A DNA stretch of 9,372 nt. Origin: Porphyromonadaceae bacterium UBA4702 (lineage in GTDB: Bacteria; Bacteroidota; Bacteroidia; Bacteroidales; Muribaculaceae). The notes under the pieces are model-generated. The model was given only the letters and a program-made list of their open reading frames with translations. It had not been told where the DNA came from and did no database searches. Each line of letters opens with the position of its first letter. Position 1 is the stretch's first letter. Below are positions 1 to 6,605 of the stretch, in pieces. Made by a program: the position numbers and the translations under genes. The stretch covers positions 1 through 9,372 of the forward strand of contig DHKE01000084.1 of the NCBI GenBank assembly GCA_002404675.1, given 5' to 3'.

Positions 1-369
1 TCCAAGGCCACCAACGTCAATTCCACCTGGTACGCCCTCGAAAGCATGGTGACACCCACTGTCCTCATACTCGGAGGCAAGGACAAGGGCAACGACTACT
101 CGGAGATACTCCCTTTCGTGCGCGAAAAGGTCAAGGCGATAGTCTGCATGGGCAAGGACAACCGCAAGCTGCTGGACTTTTTCACCGGGCAAGTGCCTGA
201 AATCCATGACACCCACTCGCTGAAGGAGGCCGTGGAGGCGTGCCGCAAGGCAGCCGTCCCAGGCGACACCGTGCTGCTCTCCCCCTGCTGCGCCAGCTTC
301 GACCTGTTCAGCAGCTACGAGGACAGGGGCGAACAGTTCAAACAGGCTGTGAGAGAAATGAAGAAATGA
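1..369 (+). CDS. murD: UDP-N-acetylmuramoyl-L-alanine--D-glutamate ligase, C-terminal part (MurD)
   Basis: Only the last 122 codons are present; the reading frame is open from base 1, so the start and the ATP-binding central domain lie to the left. MurD is a cytoplasmic ligase that adds D-glutamate to UDP-MurNAc-L-alanine, using ATP. The visible part is the C-terminal Mur ligase domain. It opens with the SKATN motif followed by NSTWYALE, has LILGGKDKGNDY about 20 residues later, and ends with LLSPCCASFDLFSSYEDRG, the family signature (usually SPACASFD, here with Cys for the first Ala). The ATG at 46 is internal to these motifs and is not the start. The TGA at 367-369 is followed 33 nt later by ftsW, the usual dcw neighbour. 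Family assignment is secure from the motifs. Confidence 0.96.
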   Translation, partial: SKATNVNSTWYALESMVTPTVLILGGKDKGNDYSEILPFVREKVKAIVCMGKDNRKLLDFFTGQVPEIHDTHSLKEAVEACRKAAVPGDTVLLSPCCASFDLFSSYEDRGEQFKQAVREMKK

Positions 370-402
370 CAACCATCACCACCGCACCAGAACCATAGAC
401 CG

Positions 403-1746
403 ATGGCAACAGACTCCTCTCCCGCTATAGAGATACGCGAGACCATAGACGGCGTGCCGGCTGGCGACGCCGCTGCCGGCACGCCCCGCCGCAAAGGGCT
501 GTTCGGCTTGATGAGCAAGAAGGATGCAGACCCGGACAAGGCCTCCAACCCCAAGTCAGACACGTACATCTGGGGCACATACATAGTCCTGGTCATCGTC
601 GCGCTCATCGAGGGCTACAGCGCATCGAGCAGCCTGGTGAAGACTTCCGCCGACGTATACAAGCCGCTGATTGAAAACGCGGTGTTCCTGTTCATCGGCT
701 TCTGCTTCACCTTCATGCTGCAGAAGGTACACTACAAGTGGATCAAGATGTACGCCGGCTTTATATTCATTGTGAGCATATTTTTGCTGGTGTGGGCAAC
801 AGTTGCCGGGGACAACCTGAACGGAGCAAGCCGCGCTATCAGCAAATACGGCATCTCAATCCAGCCGCCGGAAATCATCAAGCTGACTATGGTGATATAC
901 CTGGCCAAGATACTCGCCAAATACCAGAAGCCCGGGGGCGTGCGCACCACCGGGGTGATATGGTGCGCCCTGACCACCGGCATAGTAGCCGTGCTGCTGT
1001 ACATCAACGGACTGACCAACGCGGCAATGGTGTTCTGCACGTCATTGGCAATGTGGCTCATCGGCGGCATCGAATGGCGCAAGATAGGTATAGTGCTGCT
1101 CATTGCCGTCGGTGTAGGCGGCGTGGCATACACAGTGAAGGCTACCACCCGCGCAGAGACCCACGAGAGCCGAATAGCGGAATATACACGCGGCATCAAG
1201 CCGACCGACACGATAACCGACAAGAACCGCCAGCCCATGTTCGCGCGTTTCGCCATAGCACGCGGCGGCATAGTGAACACCGCACCCGGCTCGTCGCACG
1301 AAAGCGCGCGGCTGCCTCTCGCCTACTCCGACTTCATCTACTCCATCATAGTCGAGGACGGCGGCATTGTCGGCGGCGTGCTCCTCATCGCCCTGTACAT
1401 CGGACTGCTGATGAGGGCCGGGGCAATAGCGAGGAAATGCCGCCGGGCGTTCCCGGCACTGCTCATCATGGGGTGCGCCGTCATGATAGTGCTTCAGGCG
1501 CTGGTGCACATGGTCATAGTCGTTGGCATAGTGCCTGTCTCCGGACAGCCCCTGCCGCTCATCTCCAAGGGCGGCACGTCGATTATCGTCATGTCGATGG
1601 CATTCGGCATCATGCTCTCCGTGAGCCGGTACGCCGTGCGCAGCAACAACAAGAAGGAAATACGAGCCGAGCTCAAGCAGCTCGACGAGGACATCAGCGC
1701 CATAAACCCTGCCATAGCAGACAGCGCAGATGTCCCGACAAAATAA
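403..1746 (+). CDS. ftsW: Septal peptidoglycan glycosyltransferase FtsW (SEDS family)
   Basis: A 447-residue polytopic inner-membrane protein of the SEDS family. FtsW polymerises lipid II into glycan strands at the septum together with the transpeptidase FtsI. An unusually hydrophilic N-terminal stretch of about 52 residues (charged, Pro/Ala/Lys-rich) precedes about ten hydrophobic segments, near residues 56-73, 90-107, 115-135, 158-173, 183-201, 205-222, 227-244, 312-338, 350-377 and 390-410. Key motifs are QPPEIIKL (154-161, usual form QPSE-x-x-K), the extracytoplasmic SDFIYSIIVED with the presumed catalytic Asp310, and PVSGQPLPLISKGGTS (378-393). His369 sits where most SEDS proteins have Asn. 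FtsW is preferred over RodA because of the dcw context between murD and murG. The ATG at 403 follows a C/A-rich leader with no Shine-Dalgarno. Confidence 0.96.
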   Translation: MATDSSPAIEIRETIDGVPAGDAAAGTPRRKGLFGLMSKKDADPDKASNPKSDTYIWGTYIVLVIVALIEGYSASSSLVKTSADVYKPLIENAVFLFIGFCFTFMLQKVHYKWIKMYAGFIFIVSIFLLVWATVAGDNLNGASRAISKYGISIQPPEIIKLTMVIYLAKILAKYQKPGGVRTTGVIWCALTTGIVAVLLYINGLTNAAMVFCTSLAMWLIGGIEWRKIGIVLLIAVGVGGVAYTVKATTRAETHESRIAEYTRGIKPTDTITDKNRQPMFARFAIARGGIVNTAPGSSHESARLPLAYSDFIYSIIVEDGGIVGGVLLIALYIGLLMRAGAIARKCRRAFPALLIMGCAVMIVLQALVHMVIVVGIVPVSGQPLPLISKGGTSIIVMSMAFGIMLSVSRYAVRSNNKKEIRAELKQLDEDISAINPAIADSADVPTK

Positions 1747-1765
1747 ACCACAGAGACACAAACGT

Positions 1766-2890
1766 ATGGAAAGCAAAAAACGGCCTATACGAGCCATAGT
1801 GAGCGGCGGAGGAACGGGAGGACACATCTTCCCCGCCGTCTCAATAGCCAACGCGCTGCAACGCCGCTGCGGCGCGGAGATACTGTTTGTCGGCGCTGAA
1901 GACCGCATGGAGATGGAGAAAGTGCCGGCGGCGGGATACCGCATCATCGGCCTGCCCGTGGCGGGCTTCAACCGCAAGAACCTGTTCAAGAACTTCGCCG
2001 TAATCCGCAAGCTGATGCGCAGCGTGGCTATGGCACGCAAGATCATCGCCGACTTCAAGCCCGACATCGCCATTGGCGTGGGCGGCTACGCCTCCGGGCC
2101 TACGCTCAAGGCGGCGCAACGTGCCGGGATACCGACACTGATACAGGAGCAGAACTCATACGCCGGCGTTACCAACAAGATGCTCGCACGCGACGCGCGG
2201 CGCATATGCGTGGCATACCCCGGCATGGAGCGGTTCTTCCCTGCCGACAAAATTGTCATGACTGGCAACCCGGTACGCAAGGGACTGCTGTCGTGCAACC
2301 TCACGCCAGAAGAGGCGCGGGCGCAGTTCGGCCTCGACCCGGAGCGTCCCACTGTCCTGTTTGTAGGCGGAAGCCTCGGTGCGCGTACCATCAACGAGAC
2401 CCTCGAGCGCGACGTGCAGCACCTCGCCGACGCTGGGCTGCAGGTGATATGGCAGACCGGCAAGTATTTCGGCGACCGTGGCACTGCGGCTGCCAACGGA
2501 CGCAAGGGGATAGCAGTCACCAAGTTCATCGCCGACATGGGCGCGGCTTACCGCGCTGCCACCCTCGTGGTGTCGCGTGCCGGCGCAGGGTCGATAAGCG
2601 AACTGCAGCTGCTCGGGCTGCCGGCGATACTCGTTCCCTCGCCCAATGTGGCTGAAGACCACCAGACCAAGAACGCCCACGCCCTCTCCGACCACGGCGC
2701 GGCCATCACCGTCACCGACGCTGACGCTCCGCAGAAGCTCGCGGAAACTGTCCTCGACACCGTCTTTGACACGGCTCGCCTCGAACAGATGAGCAAGGCT
2801 GTGCGCGGAATGGCGCTCCCGGACGCAGACGAGAAGATAGTGGACCAGATACTGCAAATCATCAACAGCGGCAACGCCAACACCCTCTGA
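1766..2890 (+). CDS. murG: UDP-GlcNAc:undecaprenyl-PP-MurNAc-pentapeptide GlcNAc transferase (MurG)
   Basis: A 374-residue GT28 glycosyltransferase acting on the cytoplasmic membrane face. It transfers GlcNAc from UDP-GlcNAc to lipid I, giving lipid II. The N-terminal domain shows GGGTGGH (14-20), GVGGYASGP (104-112) and QEQN (127-130). The C-terminal UDP-GlcNAc-binding domain shows TGNPVR (166-171), GGSLGA (201-206), SRAGAGSISEL (270-280) and the EDHQ motif (297-300). Length is normal for the family (about 355-375). I chose the ATG at 1766, 19 nt after the ftsW stop. An in-frame ATG at 1730 would overlap ftsW and add 12 polar residues before the first conserved strand, which MurG proteins do not normally have. 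The stop at 2888-2890 is only 4 nt from murC. Confidence 0.96.
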   Translation: MESKKRPIRAIVSGGGTGGHIFPAVSIANALQRRCGAEILFVGAEDRMEMEKVPAAGYRIIGLPVAGFNRKNLFKNFAVIRKLMRSVAMARKIIADFKPDIAIGVGGYASGPTLKAAQRAGIPTLIQEQNSYAGVTNKMLARDARRICVAYPGMERFFPADKIVMTGNPVRKGLLSCNLTPEEARAQFGLDPERPTVLFVGGSLGARTINETLERDVQHLADAGLQVIWQTGKYFGDRGTAAANGRKGIAVTKFIADMGAAYRAATLVVSRAGAGSISELQLLGLPAILVPSPNVAEDHQTKNAHALSDHGAAITVTDADAPQKLAETVLDTVFDTARLEQMSKAVRGMALPDADEKIVDQILQIINSGNANTL

Positions 2891-2894
2891 CACC

Positions 2895-4307
2895 ATGAAC
2901 AGCAGCACTGCACAGCACATATATTTCGTCGGCGCAGGAGGCATAGGCATGGCCGCGCTGGTGCGCTACTACCTCTCGCGCGGCGTGCAGGTGGCGGGCT
3001 ATGACCTCACGCCTTCCGGCCTGACACACGCTCTGGAGCGCGAAGGGGCGCAACTCACATACCGCGACGACACCGCGGACATCCCCGACGGCTTCCGCGA
3101 CCCGGCTCACACCACTGTGGTGTACACCCCAGCCGTGAGCGATGACAACCGCATACTCTCCTACTTCCGTCAAGGCGGCTTCAACGTGGTCAAGCGAGCA
3201 GTGATGCTCGGGCAGATAACGCGCCACTCGCGGGCCATCTGCGTCGCCGGCTCGCACGGCAAGACCACCGTCTCCTCCATGGTCGCGCACATACTCCACA
3301 CCTCTGACGTAAAGTGCAACGCTTTCCTGGGCGGAATACTGCGCAACTACGGCAGCAACCTCATACTGGACGACAGCTCCCCCTGGTCGGTCATAGAGGC
3401 GGACGAATATGACCGCTCGTTCCACCAGCTAAACCCCTATATAGCCGTCATCACATCGACCGACCCCGACCACCTCGACATATACGGCGACGAGGAGGGC
3501 TACCTCGAAGGGTTCGCCCACTTCACCTCGCTCATAGCGCCTGGCGGCACGCTCATACTGCACACAGGCCTGAAACTTGTGCCGCGTACAGTGGAGGGTG
3601 TCAACACGCTGACATACAGCGGCGCCGGCGATGGCGACTGGCATACCGCCAACATACGCTATGACGACGGCCGGCTGTGGTTTGACATCGTCCACCCCGA
3701 TGGCGTCATCCGCGACGTGGAACTGGGAGTGCCTATAGCCATCAACATCGACAACGCGGTGGCTGCAGCCGCTGCGGCTCACCTCGCCGGCGCCTCTGAC
3801 GACAACATACGCCATGCGCTGCGCACATTTCTCGGCGCGAAACGCCGCTTCGAGGTATGGCTGCGCCCCGAAGACACGGCGTGCGGCACCGTGCTCATCG
3901 ACGACTACGCACACAGCCCCCACGAGGTCGAAGCCTCGATAACCTCCGTCCGCAAGCTGTACCCCGGACGCGAGCTGACAGTCGTGTTCCAGCCGCACCT
4001 CTACACGCGCACGCGGGACTTCGCCCCGGAGTTTGCCCAGGCGCTCTCCCACGCCGACCGCGTGGTGCTGCTCGAAATATACCCGGCACGTGAGAAACCG
4101 ATACCCGGAGTGACCTCGCAAATCATTTATGACCGCCTCACTTCGCCCGAAAGGCTCATTTGCCCCCGCAAGGATTTGTTGAATCTGATAAAAAATAGTA
4201 ACTTTGAAATCCTTATGACACTGGGAGCCGCCAACCTGGATGTGCTGCTCCCCGACATCAAGGATATACTAACAGCGAAGACCATTGGCACGCAAGGCCC
4301 TGTATAA
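2895..4307 (+). CDS. murC: UDP-N-acetylmuramate--L-alanine ligase (MurC)
   Basis: A 470-residue cytoplasmic Mur ligase that joins L-alanine to UDP-MurNAc with ATP, the first peptide-adding step of peptidoglycan synthesis. Domain 1 has the UDP-binding loop GAGGIGM (13-19). Domain 2 has the P-loop AGSHGKTTV (118-126), EADEYDRSF (168-176) and TSTDPDHLDIYG (187-198). The linker has KRRFE (316-320), and domain 3 has DDYAHSPHEV (336-345), FQPHLYTRT (355-363) and YPARE (386-390). Near the C-terminus the usual GAG-N/D-I appears as GAANLD. Codons for residues about 426-441 are AT-rich and unlike the rest of the gene, because they overlap a putative promoter for ftsQAZ. The last 23 nt overlap the start of ftsQ, and the ATG is 4 nt after murG, so translational coupling is likely on both sides. 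Confidence 0.97.
   Translation: MNSSTAQHIYFVGAGGIGMAALVRYYLSRGVQVAGYDLTPSGLTHALEREGAQLTYRDDTADIPDGFRDPAHTTVVYTPAVSDDNRILSYFRQGGFNVVKRAVMLGQITRHSRAICVAGSHGKTTVSSMVAHILHTSDVKCNAFLGGILRNYGSNLILDDSSPWSVIEADEYDRSFHQLNPYIAVITSTDPDHLDIYGDEEGYLEGFAHFTSLIAPGGTLILHTGLKLVPRTVEGVNTLTYSGAGDGDWHTANIRYDDGRLWFDIVHPDGVIRDVELGVPIAINIDNAVAAAAAAHLAGASDDNIRHALRTFLGAKRRFEVWLRPEDTACGTVLIDDYAHSPHEVEASITSVRKLYPGRELTVVFQPHLYTRTRDFAPEFAQALSHADRVVLLEIYPAREKPIPGVTSQIIYDRLTSPERLICPRKDLLNLIKNSNFEILMTLGAANLDVLLPDIKDILTAKTIGTQGPV
4175..4206 (+). promoter_or_regulatory. Putative Bacteroidetes-type promoter inside murC, for ftsQAZ
   Basis: TTTG at 4175-4178 (-33 element), a 20-nt spacer, then TAACTTTG at 4199-4206 (-7 element, consensus TAnnTTTG). 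Both elements and the spacing fit the published Bacteroides primary-sigma consensus (TTTG, 19-21 nt, TAnnTTTG). The match sits in an AT-rich island: 4171-4216 has 11 G/C in 46 nt (24%) in an otherwise GC-rich gene. Transcription would start near 4212-4215, leaving a leader of roughly 70 nt before the ftsQ TTG. By eye this is the only place in the window where both elements occur at correct spacing. The assignment is inferred from sequence only. Confidence 0.68.
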
Positions 4308-5181
4308 AGTAGGCAAATGGCTGATACTCATCGCCCTGCTCACCTATACCGTCATCATTTCGGTATGGGCGGGACAGCGTGACTCCACGCGGCGGTGCAG
4401 CGGTATAGAGGTGAGCATCGAGCAACGCTCCTTCATGGGCGACACCACGACCCAGCGAGGCGTAATCACAGAGCTTGCCGCCTACGACAAGAACCTCGAC
4501 GGAAAGCTCCTGACGGACATCGACACATACGCCATAGAGCGTTACCTGTCGCGCCTGAGCAACTTCGAGTCCGTGCAGTGCTACATCACCACCCAGGGGA
4601 AACTGCGCGTCTCCGCAGTCCCGGTAATCCCCGAGCTGCGCGTCTTTGACGGCAGCGACAGCTACTATGTCAACAAGGACGGCAAGCGCATCGCCGCCAA
4701 CGCCCGCTTCTTCGCAGACATGCCTGTGGTCAGCGGCCACTTCACACGCGATTTCCCCGCCACGGCGGTACTCCCCGTGACGCAATACATCGCCGCAGAC
4801 TCCCTCTTCAAGCGTCTGATAATGATGATACGCGCCGATTCGCCTGACGACATAATCCTGGTGCCGCGCATCGCCGGCCATGTCATCAACATCGGCGACG
4901 CGAGAGACCTCCCCGTCAAGTTCCGCAACATACGCCTCGCGTACAGCAAGATAATGCCCTATCAAGGCTGGGAGAAGTATGACACCATCTCCGTCAAGTT
5001 TGCCGGGCGCATCATCGCCACGCGGCGCAACAAGGCCGAGGTGAGCCATGTCCCCGAATACGAGCAGACCGAGGACCTCGACGAGGAGGCCCTGCAGTCT
5101 GCCACCGCCGGACAGCCCGCCGCCCCGCGTGACACCACCTCGCGCACCAAGGCGAAAACCGCACACAAACCCAATACATAA
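4285..5181 (+). CDS. ftsQ: Cell division protein FtsQ (DivIB family)
   Basis: A 298-residue bitopic membrane protein. A short basic N-terminus (MARKALYKVGK) precedes one transmembrane helix at about residues 11-29, then an extracytoplasmic region: a POTRA-like segment (about 39-110) and a beta domain (about 111-250, with YYVNKDGKRI and WEKYDTISVKFAGRIIATRR). The tail (about 256-298) is low-complexity, first acidic and then Pro/Ala/Thr/Lys-rich. FtsQ links early and late divisome proteins. FtsQ sequences diverge strongly, so the call rests on topology, size and position between murC and ftsA. The start must be non-ATG: the frame is closed by TAA at 4270-4272, the first in-frame ATG encodes residue 51 and would remove the membrane helix, and TTG at 4285 (or CTG at 4300) are the only sensible choices. 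It overlaps murC by 23 nt. Confidence 0.9.
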   Translation: MARKALYKVGKWLILIALLTYTVIISVWAGQRDSTRRCSGIEVSIEQRSFMGDTTTQRGVITELAAYDKNLDGKLLTDIDTYAIERYLSRLSNFESVQCYITTQGKLRVSAVPVIPELRVFDGSDSYYVNKDGKRIAANARFFADMPVVSGHFTRDFPATAVLPVTQYIAADSLFKRLIMMIRADSPDDIILVPRIAGHVINIGDARDLPVKFRNIRLAYSKIMPYQGWEKYDTISVKFAGRIIATRRNKAEVSHVPEYEQTEDLDEEALQSATAGQPAAPRDTTSRTKAKTAHKPNT

Positions 5182-5212
5182 ACCCTCAACCCTCATTCAC
5201 AGCGACAAGACA

Positions 5213-6553
5213 ATGGAAAGATACATAGCAGCCCTCGAAATAAGCAGCTCCAAGATTATAGGCGCGGTAGGCAGGATGACCCCCGCCGGCAAGCTCGACG
5301 TGCTGGCAATCCGGCAGGAGCAGTGCTCTGACTGCGTGCGTTACGGAATAGTCCAGAACGTCGAGGAGACTTTCGCACGCATCTCCCGCGTCATTGCAAG
5401 CCTCGAACAGGACAAGGCAGTGCTGCCTAACAAGATCAGCGGCGTGTTCATCGGCCTCTCCGGACGCTCCCTGCACTCCATTGAGGCAAACGTGGAGCTG
5501 AACCTCGGCGAGGAGACCGTCATAGGCCCCGACACCGTGGCTCGCCTACGCACACAGGCGGAAACCCGGGCTATAGACTCCCCCCTGTCGGTAATCGACG
5601 CAGTACCGAGGCTGTTCACTGTCGGCAATACCAAGACAACAGAACCCATAGGCAACCTGGGCAGCAGCATCAAGGCGACATACGACCTGATAGCATGCCG
5701 GGCGCAGCTCAAAAAGAACATTGAGCGCATCGACCTTGGCAAACGGCTCGACATCAACACATTAGGCTTCATAGTCACCCCACTTGCCGCCGGCAACCTG
5801 ATACCCTCGACCGAGGAGAAACGGCGAGGCTGCATGCTCGTTGACATTGGCGCGGAGACCACCTCCGTCATCATATACAAGGACGGCTCACTGCGCTACT
5901 TCAACACACTGCCCCTCGGCTCGCGCTGCATCACTCACGACATCACCTCGACCGGAATGTTCGAGGAGAACGCCGAGACATACAAGATACAATCAGGCAA
6001 CGCCATGCCGCCCGAGACCGCTGCCAACCTGCGCATACACGACATCGACACCAAGGAAATCAACAGGTGCATCGTGGGCCGAGCCGAGGAAATAGCAATC
6101 AACATCCTCGAGCAAGCCAAATATGCCGGCATCAAGGACTCTGACCTGCCCGGAGGCATAATCCTCATCGGCGGAGGCTCGCTGCTCAACAACCTCTGCG
6201 AGCTGATGCAGGACATCAGCAAGCTCCCCGCAAGGCGCGGACAGCTGCCTGCCTCTGTCGAAACATCAGGCAAGTCACCCGATTTCAACGCCCTCGAGGT
6301 CATCTCTGTGCTGCACACCGCCGCCACGCACTCCGAGGCGCAGTGCATCACCGCAGCGCAAGAGCAGGAACTGCCCATAAACAGCACAACCGGCGGGGAA
6401 CTTCCCTTATCCGGAGGACACCGCGACGACACACGGAAAGGCACGGAGCGCAAGCCGGGCCGCAAGCGCAGCAAAAACAAGTTCTCAAAATGGTTCGGCA
6501 AAATCGGAGACATGCTCACCCCTGGCGACGACGAGGACGACGAGCTGTCCTGA
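5213..6553 (+). CDS. ftsA: Cell division protein FtsA (actin-like membrane anchor of the Z ring)
   Basis: A 446-residue actin-fold ATPase on the cytoplasmic membrane face. It tethers FtsZ to the membrane and recruits later divisome proteins. The first phosphate loop is AALEISSSKIIGAVG (6-20). The FtsA-specific 1C (SHS2) domain lies at about 85-160. The second phosphate loop is LVDIGAETTSVIIY (209-222), with GAE where many homologues have GGG/GGT, and the adenosine motif is GGIILIGGGSLL (314-325). After a disordered, basic linker (about 380-422) comes a predicted amphipathic membrane-targeting helix, NKFSKWFGKIGDML (422-435). It is followed by a very acidic end, DDEDDELS, rather than terminating the protein. 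The ATG at 5213 is chosen because MERYIAALEIS places the first phosphate loop at its usual distance from the N-terminus; the in-frame ATG at 5048 lies inside ftsQ and gives a Pro/Arg-rich artefact. Confidence 0.96.
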   Translation: MERYIAALEISSSKIIGAVGRMTPAGKLDVLAIRQEQCSDCVRYGIVQNVEETFARISRVIASLEQDKAVLPNKISGVFIGLSGRSLHSIEANVELNLGEETVIGPDTVARLRTQAETRAIDSPLSVIDAVPRLFTVGNTKTTEPIGNLGSSIKATYDLIACRAQLKKNIERIDLGKRLDINTLGFIVTPLAAGNLIPSTEEKRRGCMLVDIGAETTSVIIYKDGSLRYFNTLPLGSRCITHDITSTGMFEENAETYKIQSGNAMPPETAANLRIHDIDTKEINRCIVGRAEEIAINILEQAKYAGIKDSDLPGGIILIGGGSLLNNLCELMQDISKLPARRGQLPASVETSGKSPDFNALEVISVLHTAATHSEAQCITAAQEQELPINSTTGGELPLSGGHRDDTRKGTERKPGRKRSKNKFSKWFGKIGDMLTPGDDEDDELS

Positions 6554-6605
6554 CAATCCCCTCTCAACACTCACTCATTAACCTCATTCTCCCAACACAT
6601 CCACA
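6554..6605 (+). other. G-free ftsA-ftsZ spacer / ftsZ leader
   Basis: All 52 nt between the ftsA stop and the ftsZ ATG are A, C or T on the coding strand, with no G at all. This rules out a Shine-Dalgarno sequence and any G-C-paired structure within the spacer's own RNA. No terminator and no TTTG/TAnnTTTG promoter is visible. The likely role is an unstructured ribosome-entry leader for the highly expressed ftsZ; that function is inferred. Confidence 0.6.

Noticed and set aside
779..786. TATTTTTG, a match to the -7 promoter element, inside ftsW
   Set aside because: There is no TTTG or TTG 19-21 nt upstream, and the run encodes hydrophobic residues of a membrane helix (SIFLLV), which explains the T-richness.
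1730..1765. Upstream in-frame ATG for murG, overlapping ftsW
   Set aside because: It adds 12 polar residues not expected in MurG; the ATG at 1766 gives the usual short N-terminus before GGGTGGH.
738..1799. Long open frame (353 codons) overlapping ftsW in another frame
   Set aside because: It is rich in Arg/His/Gln with no domain pattern, typical of an out-of-frame reading of GC-rich coding DNA. FtsW in the other frame has clear SEDS motifs.
4258..5196. Antisense open frame of 312 codons opposite ftsQ (and similar ones at 1042-2073, 2156-2950 and 6839-7738)
   Set aside because: These mirror the codon structure of the sense genes, show no recognisable motifs, and have no promoter or leader. 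GC-rich genes commonly give such shadows.
5048..5212. Upstream in-frame ATG for ftsA
   Set aside because: It lies inside ftsQ and gives 55 Pro/Arg/Thr-rich residues unlike any FtsA N-terminus; MERYIAALEIS at 5213 is the natural start.
6396..6406. Small palindrome GGGAA-C-TTCCC near the end of ftsA
   Set aside because: It lies within coding sequence, has a one-base loop and no T-run. At this base composition such short palindromes arise by chance.
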